Part shown: in pieces, positions 59,101 through 64,000 of the stretch
Numbering within the stretch: position 1 is the stretch's first letter
Layout of the letters: each line of letters begins with the position of its first letter
NCBI GenBank assembly: GCA_949987565.1
Contig: OX465104.1
Span: 6,336,948-6,400,947 of the forward strand
Origin: Luidia sarsii
Lineage: Eukaryota > Echinodermata > Asteroidea > Paxillosida > Luidiidae
DNA length: 64,000 bases
Reading direction: 5' to 3'
The notes under the pieces: model-generated
Seen by the model: only the letters and a program-made list of their open reading frames with translations
Told to the model about the DNA's origin: nothing
The model's database searches: none
Made by a program: the position numbers and the translations under genes

Positions 59101-60102
59101 CGGCGGCTTGCTGGCCGTCAGCTGCAGGGTGCTCTCCGTGTCGTAGTTCTCACCCCTCGTCCGGACGGCGATGGAGAAACTCAGGGTGCGCTTGTCACTC
59201 ATCTGACAGCAAGGTGCAGCGGCAGACAGCGGGGAGAGAGACGGTGTGTGAGAGAGAGAGGGAGAGAGGGAGAGCGAGAGAGGTAAAGAGAGACAGAGAG
59301 GGAAAGAGAGAGTGTGAGAGAGATAGAGGAAGAGAGGGAGAGAGAGAGTGAGAGAGAGAGTGAGAGAGAGAGACAGACAGAGAGAGACAGAAAGAAAGAG
59401 AGTGAGAGAGGTAAAGAGAGACAGAGAGGGAAAGAGAGAGTGTGAGAGAGATAGAGGAAGAGAGGGAGAGAGAGAGTGAGAGAGAGAGTGAGAGAGAGAG
59501 ACAGACAGAGAGAGACAGAAAGAAAGAGAGGGAGAGAGGTAAAGAGAGACAGAGAGGGAAAGAGAGAGTGTGAGAGAGATAGAGGAAGAGAGGGAGAGAG
59601 ATAGTGAGAGAGAGTGAAAGAGAGACAGACAGAGAGACAGAAAGAAAGAGAGGGAGAGAGGTAAAGAGAGACAGAGAGGGAAAGAGAGAGAGAGTGGGAG
59701 AGGGAAAAAAGAGTGAGACAGAGGGAGAGACAGAAAGGACAGAGAGAAAGAGGGGGAGAGAGGTAAAGAGAGACAGAGAGGGAAAGAGAGAGTGTGAGAG
59801 AGATAGAGGAAGAGAGGGAGAGAGAGAGTGAGAGAGAGTGAGAGAGACAGACAGAGAGAGACAGAAAGAAAGAGAGGGAGAGAGGTAAAGAGAGACAGAG
59901 AGGGAAAGAGAGAGTGTGAAAGAGATAGAGAGAGAGAGAGAGTGATAGAGAGTGAGAGAGAGACAGACAGAGAGACAGAAAGAAAGAGAGGGAGAGAGGT
60001 AAAGAGAGACAGAGAGGGAAAGAGAGAGAGAGTGGGAGAGGGAAAAAAGAGTGAGAGAGAGGGAGAGACAGAAAGGACAGAGAGAAAGAGGGGGAGAGAG
60101 GT

Positions 60103-60136
<34 letters not shown>

Positions 60137-62748
60137 AGAGGAAGAGCAAGAGAAAGGGAGAGACAGAAAGAGAGAGAGTGAGGGAGAGTGAGAGAAAGTG
60201 AGAGAGAGTAGGACAATTATTCATGGTATTCATATGACCGGTGGTGACCGAGACAAAGGTCTGCATGGTTGACAAATATCAGTGAACCGATGTGGAGTAA
60301 CTCCAACCACTTTTCAATAATTAAGAGCACTGGCATCGCACTGGCAACCGTTGACTTGTGTTAGTCTTAAAAAAGAAAAGTACAGTCAGTGTGTTTGGTC
60401 AGTGGATGGAGGGGGAAGATGAATTCAGAGTGGCATTCAAAGAGACAGTTGGTCCTGAGGTTCAGGTGAAGAGGGTTGGTCCCAGAAGTTAGCTAGCTGA
60501 GTCAATGGAAGATTGGGTGTGCTGAAGACCTCTGTCTCTCATAGATCTACGCCTTTCCCCAGCGGGGGTTTCTCAGCCTTTTTGCTGCCTGCCTGAAGCT
60601 TGATTGAATCCAGTCTCGGCCCAATTAAGTAGCCTGGCCATCCTCAAATATCATCAACACTTCTGCATCTCTCAATCTGTCTGTTTACATGTAATACCAA
60701 ATGTTGCAAACTAAGTGCTTACCTATACAAGAATGATTCAGTACATTTGAAGAAAAAAAAAGCTAGTAGCAGGCCTTCATTTTAATAAACGCAGTGGCTG
60801 TTGTTACGGCAGTCGTCCGTATGGTTCCCTGACTTCACAGTATTTGTCAGAATGTTTAGCTCTTGGAACCAGACTATCAGCTAATAGACTGGTTCAACCA
60901 GCCTGCAATGCTGATGAAATACAATCAAGTCAAGGAACCACACGGACGACTGCCGTAACATTAAGTAGGAACTTGCAAATTCTGACAGTTTGATCTTAGC
61001 CAGATCTTCGAGAATGGGTATGGTTTGATCAAAATCTCTGACCCTCTAACTACTACAACTCACTGAGTTTGCAGAATTTTGTTCTATTCAGTTTTCCCAC
61101 ATTGAATTTGAAAGGATTACCAGACAGGAAGCAGTTTGTGAAGCAGTGCGGTTGGTGGACTGCCCCCATAGTGGGCCATGTGTGACAAACATTACGGCTC
61201 CAGCAGTCAATTCAATAAAGAAGAGTGGAATACAAGTCAAAGGCAATTAACATCACATCACAATGTGGTTGGGTAATTCTATTTAAACAAGGGTAACTTT
61301 TCATGCTTAGCAGATTTTCACGCTTAAGCGGCTCTATGAAATTAACCCCAGGGGTTGTACGTATACATGCACATGAACAATTCTGTACATGCACCAATAA
61401 AGCTAATCAAATGTACTGTTTGTGTAAATATACGTAGTAAGTGGGTATTCTGCAATCTTTTAAAATCTTTGAGCACACACAAAGTGCAGTGAGAGGAAGT
61501 TGGGACAGGGACATATGTGACCCGGCACAGCATAATGAGGAATAACCCCCACTTTTGAGATTTTGAGATTTTCTAATGATGTGAAAGAGTATACCATTAG
61601 CTTTCAAATGATATCAAAATTTAATATCCTCCAATACTTAAAAATTCTGAAAATACAAAAAAACAAGAATATTGATTTGTTATCGAATTGATACTTTAAC
61701 TTCAGGCATTGTTTACTCAAAAAGTGTTTCAGTGGGATATTCCTCATGTCGTTGTACCGGGTCACATAATTAGTCATCAGTAGAGTGCAAGTACATGCAA
61801 GACCTCAGCTCATGGATACATGTACATTAAACTCATCATCAATCCATGCACCACAGCCACGGTTCTGGTCACATGCACACACCCAAGGCTCAGGGATGCG
61901 CGACGTTTGTATGTGACCGAAATTGACTTTCCGGAGATCGCAAGGGCGAGGGTACATAAAGCCAGACAATGTTGCGTCTAGACCTCAATGGATGCGGGCC
62001 AGTGACTTGAAAGTAATTACTTATTAATGAGTATGGTTGTGAGAGCATGAAGATCAATCTTATAGCTTTCCTCTTGAGCATTGTCTCATGTGGAGTAAGA
62101 GTACGGACGAGCCGAAATGATGATAGCATGCGGCTGTGCAGGGGGATCATCAGTTTGGACCAGTGCGACCTGATTTCTTACATCATGTATGTCTGTATGT
62201 GTGGGTTTGATTACCTCCTGAAGGGAGACCCAGGTTACCCCAAGAGTGATGCACTTTCACACTGGGTATGTTAGGGGGGAGATGATGTCGGAATGATGCT
62301 GAATTGACACCGGGAACCTTATCCAGTTCCAAATGACGCCATGGTAAATTGCTGTACATTGCTGTACTGTACATTGCTGTACATTGTTGTACTGTACATT
62401 GCTGTACATTATAGAGTAATTTACCATAACTCTTTTCAGAACCCTCTTCTTTTCAGAACCATGTTCTTTTCAGAACCACACTTACTCACAAAAGAGACAT
62501 TTTACATGTTGTCACCGCAAACCTACTCCGATCCTTCTGCTATAATCCTCACCATGAAACCCTTCAAATCTCCTTTTACTTACAATGTTGACAAACTCTT
62601 GGTAGCTGAGCCTGCCTCCCGTGTTGTCCTCTATGGTGGCTTCCAGGACTTCCAGCTTGTGCGGGTCTAACTCATCCTTGAGGCCGTGCTTGTACAGGAT
62701 CACCTGGAAGGCTTCCATGCTGATGTTGCCTTTTCCCTCGATGTCAAA
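49955..62748 (-). CDS. RHBDL: EF-hand rhomboid-like intramembrane serine protease (5' incomplete)
   Basis: Seven exons join in phase: 62748-62584, 59202-58972, 55934-55768, 54429-54317, 52452-52352, 51309-51255 and 50190-49955, giving 355 residues plus stop. Order of features: EF-hand sequence (FDIEGKGNISMEAF, IEDNTGGRLSYQEF), linker, first membrane segment (CLPPIFMLTISCVELGFYIG), the WR loop motif (FWRFATYIFIHG), HLLFN of TM2, the catalytic serine motif (CGASAGSYALLSAHLANV), and the catalytic histidine motif (AHLMGVAIGLTIG), then a final helix ending FWNIFYKSSV. Rhomboids cut membrane-anchored substrates such as EGF-type ligands within the bilayer. EF-hands place it with RHBDL1/RHBDL3. All catalytic residues are present. 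The first EF-hand and the start codon lie beyond the right edge. Confidence 0.93.
50465..51100. repeat. several copies of the GAAACGTC-type motif
   Basis: Diverged copies lie at 50465-50530, 50716-50752 and 50860-50905, and a fairly complete one at 51000-51095 (ACTAAAATGACCAAAAAGCG then GGCCTGATGTATTGATCCTA). They lie in the last rhomboid intron and do not touch the exons. Confidence 0.6.
51255..51309 (-). CDS. RHBDL: rhomboid gene exon F (55-nt microexon-like)
   Basis: 55 nt, phase 0 to 1, with acceptor GACAG and a consensus donor, TTAG|GTAAGT. It encodes NFSEMKIGAVRVGVILAL, matching NW..MK....VV...I of the family between TM4 and TM5. It is well supported by phase and homology in spite of its length. 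Confidence 0.92.
51728..51895. mobile_element. CTTACGATG MITE, single copy
   Basis: The ends TTTCATGAAACTCATCGTAA and TTGTGAAATCCACCCCTG are imperfect inverted repeats of the family consensus (GGTGGATTTCACAAAACCTT and GTTTGGTGAAATCGACC). The interior has the typical ACTTACGATC and GGGTTATCGC segments. It lies 42 bp from the TTAA-flanked MITE at 51938. Confidence 0.8.
51938..52288. mobile_element. TTAA-flanked MITE, copy B
   Basis: It starts AGGGATAACACAACATTGGT and ends ACCAATGTTGTGTATGGGCT, with TTAA at 51934-51937 and 52289-52292. It is 351 bp and clearly the same family as 2221-2585. It ends only 64 bp from the catalytic-serine exon on its donor side. Confidence 0.85.
52352..52452 (-). 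CDS. RHBDL: rhomboid gene exon E (catalytic serine)
   Basis: 101 nt, phase 1 to 0, with acceptor CTTCTCCTCAG and donor TTG|GTAAGC. It encodes SMGSSVVDRAAFV followed by CGASAGSYALLSAHLANVLL, with the nucleophilic serine in GxSx. Other RHBDLs usually have GASGG or GSSGG; here it is GASAG. The acceptor's pyrimidine tract merges with a 33-bp minisatellite. Confidence 0.94.
52461..53005 (+). repeat. 33-bp minisatellite abutting a splice acceptor
   Basis: Sixteen or so copies of a 33-bp unit (GAAAGCAGATAAAAAAGAGG plus AATTAAGGAAAAG) run up to 9 bp from exon E. On the plus strand it reads KADKKEELRKR every 11 residues, but the gene here is on the minus strand and the reading is not thought to be used. 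In sense it is TTTCCTTTTCCTTAATTCCT-like, pyrimidine-rich and without AG. Confidence 0.93.
53094..53225. mobile_element. partial GCGGTGACACC MITE
   Basis: AGGTCTCTTAAAGGAAGAGG, AAGAACCTGAGTGGTAACTC, GACGTTTCGACCAGTATGCT and CTGGCCATCATCACC are the internal part of the family at 35703-35954. The termini are gone. Confidence 0.6.
53271..53455. mobile_element. fold-back element with tRNA B box in its loop
   Basis: The left arm, CCTGCTCGACATGATAAACC then TGAGTGCTCAGTGCTTTTCC, is mirrored by GGCAAAGCACTGAGCACTCA and GTGTTTATCACATCGAGCAA. Between them GGGCGGGATTCGAACTCGCG is the complement of a polymerase III B box. A second copy lies at 55503-55652 and half of one at 21195-21310. About 185 bp, non-coding. 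Confidence 0.8.
53650..54180. mobile_element. tRNA-derived SINE interrupted by a MITE
   Basis: TTGACTGGGAACTTTTGAAC, then CGGGACTTGAAACGGAGACC, TGGATTAAGGTACT, and after the insert GCTCTTACCATCTGAGCTAC and CCAGCCCTTAGATGGTGG follow the family order exactly. The tRNA-like part is split between its A and B boxes by the element at 53752-53910. The right end repeats GGGAACTTTTGAGC at 54160. Confidence 0.8.
53752..53910. mobile_element. CTTACGATG MITE nested in a SINE
   Basis: It starts GGGGTGGATTTCACAAAACC and ends GTTTGGTGAAATCGACCG, imperfect terminal inverted repeats enclosing CTTACGATGCATCGTAA and TTGCGATTGATCGTAAG. It is about 159 bp. The interrupted SINE gives the empty-site sequence, so the insertion is real. 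The target duplication is unclear because SINE copies differ there. Confidence 0.85.
54317..54429 (-). CDS. RHBDL: rhomboid gene exon D (TM2-TM3)
   Basis: 113 nt, phase 2 to 1, with acceptor ACCACCAG and donor GCAG|GTAATG. It encodes IEHLLFNLAVQVLLGVALEM, VHGSRRIGSLYFSAVAAG. The HxxxN of TM2 and the EMVHG motif typical of the RHBDL family are both present. Confidence 0.93.
54531..55290. mobile_element. tandem array of CTTACGATG MITE copies
   Basis: Four units begin GGTGGATTTGACAAAGCC-like at 54531, 54637, 54743 and 54849, exactly 106 bp apart. The first three lack the right end of the element and only the last continues to CGTCTTGCGATTGATAGCAA and GTTTAGTGAAATTGAC. Two further, more diverged copies follow to about 55290. 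The array lies between rhomboid exons D and C. Confidence 0.88.
55503..55652. mobile_element. fold-back element, second copy
   Basis: TCAATGAGGTTTTGCCCTTG and TGATAAACACTGAATGCTCA at the left, then CAGGCAGCTCGGGCGAGATT and AAGGGCAAAACCTCATTGAA at the right. The right arm is shortened relative to 53271-53455. Both copies share the following sequence ATTACAYTCTCCTYGACG. Confidence 0.75.
55768..55934 (-). CDS. RHBDL: rhomboid gene exon C (TM1 end and WR loop)
   Basis: Phase 0 to 2 with donor GGAGG|GTAAGT. Two AGs stand close together at the acceptor (CAGTAG); only the second gives an open frame, since the first would put TAG in frame. It encodes LGFYIGVGVNTVRSDV through IFNPDKKIQFWRFATYIFIH. 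Confidence 0.9.
55935..57820. other. rhomboid intron B-C, no coding exon seen
   Basis: A hairpin formed by two inverted GAAACGTC motifs lies at 56636-56690 (GACGTTTCGATCCTAGCAGA, TGCTTGGATCGAAACGTTAG), followed by the partner sequence GGTCATATAAGTCAGTAAGC. Runs of G near 57139 and T near 57239 also occur. Nothing else was recognised. Confidence 0.5.
57821..58165 (+). repeat. ~87-bp tandem repeat, four copies
   Basis: Units start TTACTGAAATGGAAATACAT at 57821, 57910, 57996 and 58081. Each includes ACACATGTATGATAGAAAAA and TTTCTAAGGTGTATTCAAAA. The copies differ by only a few bases, so the duplication is fairly recent. Confidence 0.92.
58972..59202 (-). CDS. RHBDL: rhomboid gene exon B (linker and start of TM1)
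   Basis: Seventy-seven codons, phase 0 to 0, with acceptor GCTGTCAG and donor GAG|GTGAGA. It encodes MSDKRTLSFSIAVRTRG, KPPYRERFLKLVADEVL, DDRRNFCSNF and the first half of TM1, LPPIFMLTISCVE. The spliced EFVNI-MSDKRTLSF junction matches the family pattern EFV..VSNKR. The methionine is internal. A 1-kb GAGA array lies directly upstream. Confidence 0.92.
59225..60210 (+). repeat. GAGA-rich array with ~100-130-bp higher-order units
   Basis: Nearly pure purine on the plus strand, built of GAGAGAGA with ACAGACAG and GTGTGAGAG variants. The segment AGGTAAAGAGAGACAGAGAG recurs at roughly 59281, 59409, 59537, 59659, 59761, 59883, 59997 and 60100, so the array has higher-order units. In sense it is a CTCTCT tract directly upstream of exon B. 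Long Ser/Leu frames on the minus strand are artefacts, although the first of them also includes the real exon. Confidence 0.92.
60803..60959. mobile_element. MITE with 33-bp terminal inverted repeats
   Basis: GTTACGGCAGTCGTCCGTAT (continuing GGTTCCCTGACTT) at 60803-60835 is matched by its complement at 60927-60959 with two mismatches in 33. Inside, GAACCAG and CTGGTTC form a second short palindrome. It is 157 bp and non-coding, in the rhomboid intron upstream of exon B. No clear target duplication is present. Confidence 0.8.
61516..61766. mobile_element. TGTGACCCGGCAC MITE, short form
   Basis: This 251-bp copy begins TGTGACCCGGCACAGCATAA and ends TGTCGTTGTACCGGGTCACA, with TA on both flanks. 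The interior has both conserved segments (CCCCCACTTTTGAGATTTTG and GTGGGATATTCCTCATG). Confidence 0.9.
62430..62525. mobile_element. partial GCGGTGACACC MITE
   Basis: TTTTCAGAACCACACTTACT and ACATTTTACATGTTGTCACC GCAAACC form the right half of the family. It lies 59 bp from the donor of rhomboid exon A. A (CATTGCTGTA)n-like tract of ACATTGCTGTACTGT lies just left of it at 62350-62410. Confidence 0.65.
62584..62748 (-). CDS. RHBDL: rhomboid gene exon A (EF-hand)
   Basis: Fifty-five codons, phase 0 to 0, with acceptor CTTTCCAG and donor ATT|GTAAGT. It carries an EF-hand-like pair (DIEGKGNISMEAF and EDNTGGRLSYQEF) and ends EFVNI. It is the most upstream exon visible; earlier ones must lie outside the window, since nothing to the right looks coding. 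Confidence 0.9.
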
Positions 62749-62826
62749 CTGGAAAGGAAGGCACAGATGGGCAATCAGTTTGATACAGTTAGATTTCAAG
62801 CTTGTATTTAAAAAAAAAAAATTGTG

Positions 62827-62873
62827 GGCCTGACGTTTCGATCCTAGCAGGACCTTTCTCAAAGGCAGAGTGA
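62827..62873 (-). repeat. GAAACGTC hairpin motif, full copy
   Basis: GGCCTGACGTTTCGATCCTA and GCAGGACCTTTCTCAAAGGC give, on the minus strand, the family consensus without a mismatch. It lies 79 bp upstream in sense of rhomboid exon A. Confidence 0.75.
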
Positions 62874-63544
62874 CAAGGACAAAACAGACACATGTACAGG
62901 AAGGAAGGGGGAAGAGAGTGAATAGGACACGGATGAGAAACAAAGGACAAAGAGTAAAGCTGGTAGGGAGAGATCAAAGGGAACGGCAAGGAGTAGTGTA
63001 GGGATTAGTGAGAAGAGGGGGAAAGATCAAAGAGAGAGGGGTGAAGGAGTGAACACAAAAGAGTAAAAGTATCTTTTTTAATGCAAAATCCCCCCAAACA
63101 AGGCTGAAAAGCCACTCAAGGTTGAGGCTAGAGAAAGAAGAAGAGGGACCCAGTGAATTGGAACATGAGGGCATTAGCTTTTTGGTGTGAGTGTTGTATT
63201 TTTGACTATCAAGTGTAATGAGTATCTATGTTATGTATTTTGGCATTCTCCCTGTAACTGGCATTTTGTTTGCTGTTGGGTGAGATTAATAAATAAGAAC
63301 GAGAATAATAATTCAAATGCAAAGAGGGGATGCGGTGACATAACAAAAAGTCTCTCTTTAGCTGAGCCTGAGAGCCTATGTACCTCCCTAAGGACAGAGG
63401 AAATGGAAGGCCTAAATCTTCCACCCATGCACATCAGCACCTCAGAAGAGCTTCCCTGGATGCAATGCATACTGGGCTGGAGTGCAAATGCCTGAACAGA
63501 TTGAGAACTGCAGCTTGCCGCTGCAAAGTATCCCTTAACAAGTT

Positions 63545-63700
63545 GGACTTCTTGGGGTTGGGGTTCAGGGTTACGGTTGGGGATGGCGGTAAGGGTTCGG
63601 TGTGGGATTGGGGATGGGTTTTTAGATTGGGATTATAGGTTTGGGTATGGGTTTGTGATTGCATATGGGGTTTGGGTTTGAGGTTTGCCTTGGCTTGGAC
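63545..63700 (+). repeat. degenerate GGGTTT/GGGGTT tract
   Basis: GGGGTTGGGGTTCAGGGTTA and GGTTTGGGTATGGGTTTGTG resemble the ankyrin-intron array at 12960-15535, here with the G-rich strand on plus. It is short and strongly diverged. Confidence 0.65.
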
Positions 63701-63791
63701 CCGGGTTTTGGCGAAGGGATTGAATCTCTATCCTTCATCAATAGCTGAAATTACATCAAGTGGGTTTTTGTTGAGCTTAAGGATTAAGATT

Positions 63792-64000
63792 GATCTTTTT
63801 GACTTGATCTTTTTGACTTGATCTTTTTGACTTGATCTTTTTGACTTGATCTTTTTGACTTGATCTTTTTGACTTGATCTTTTTGACTTGATCTTTTTGA
63901 CTTGATCTTTTTGACTTGATCTTTTTGACTTGATCTTTTTGACTTGATCTTTTTGACTTGATCTTTTTGACTTGATCTTTTTGACTTGATCTTTTTGACT
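63792..64000 (+). repeat. perfect 14-bp tandem repeat (GATCTTTTTGACTT), runs off the edge
   Basis: Fifteen units of GATCTTTTTGACTT follow each other without a single mismatch and continue past the end of the window. The homogeneity suggests a recent expansion or an assembly boundary. Confidence 0.93.

Noticed and set aside
59225..60275. Ser/Leu/His-rich minus-strand frames of 358 and 459 codons
   Set aside because: They translate the GAGA array; only 58972-59202 is a real exon, shown by phase, homology and splice sites.

Overview
This window is eukaryotic nuclear DNA, almost certainly from an invertebrate animal. It has intron-split genes with GT-AG junctions, long AT-rich non-coding stretches, many microsatellites and minisatellites (including abundant acatgtac tracts), tRNA-derived SINE fragments and a dense load of short inverted-repeat transposons (MITEs). 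A marine deuterostome such as an echinoderm, hemichordate or lancelet fits, but that is an inference; no single sequence fixes the species.

Three protein genes can be supported, all on the minus strand. (1) 12.5-25.0 kb: a six-exon ankyrin-repeat protein of about 780 residues. Its large first exon encodes an acidic, Glu/Lys-rich low-complexity region followed by ankyrin repeats, and the small exons continue the repeats with matching splice phases. (2) 40.5-42.0 kb: a histone H2B variant of 132 residues whose gene is split by a 1,068-bp intron, which is unusual for a core histone. (3) 50.0-62.7 kb and beyond the right edge: an EF-hand-containing rhomboid intramembrane protease of the RHBDL1/RHBDL3 type. 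Seven exons are visible, covering EF-hand sequence, the WR loop, the catalytic GASAG serine motif and the catalytic AHLMG histidine motif. Its N-terminal exons lie outside the window. All splice phases in the three models agree and the summed coding lengths are multiples of three.

Layout: 1-12.5 kb is non-coding, with a 32-bp minisatellite, a TTAA-flanked MITE, a CpG- and YY1/NRF1/CCAAT-rich candidate promoter near 7.5-8.3 kb and a long MITE at 11.0 kb. The ankyrin gene follows, with a 2.5-kb telomere-like CCCAAA/CTCAAA array filling its last intron. From 25 to 40 kb there are no convincing genes, but there is a 1.4-kb array of a 17-bp unit, hexanucleotide arrays, an ~88-98-bp repeat, CTGT-rich tracts, a 0.9-kb polypurine block and several MITEs. 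H2B lies at 40.5-42.0 kb. Intergenic MITEs and SINEs and a 1.4-kb 22-bp array (TGACCTCCAACATGGCTAGC) separate it from the rhomboid gene. The rhomboid introns hold a 33-bp minisatellite, a GAGA-rich 1-kb array, tandem MITE copies, nested insertions and, at the right edge, a perfect 14-bp tandem repeat.

The three genes are not obviously related in function. The most distinctive signals are: repeat arrays sitting directly upstream of two rhomboid splice acceptors and making AG-free pyrimidine tracts of about 0.55 and 1.05 kb; an intron-bearing H2B; several MITE families with recognisable ends and target-site duplications, some nested; and a very common hairpin motif ending in GAAACGTC that resembles a decayed hammerhead-ribozyme core.
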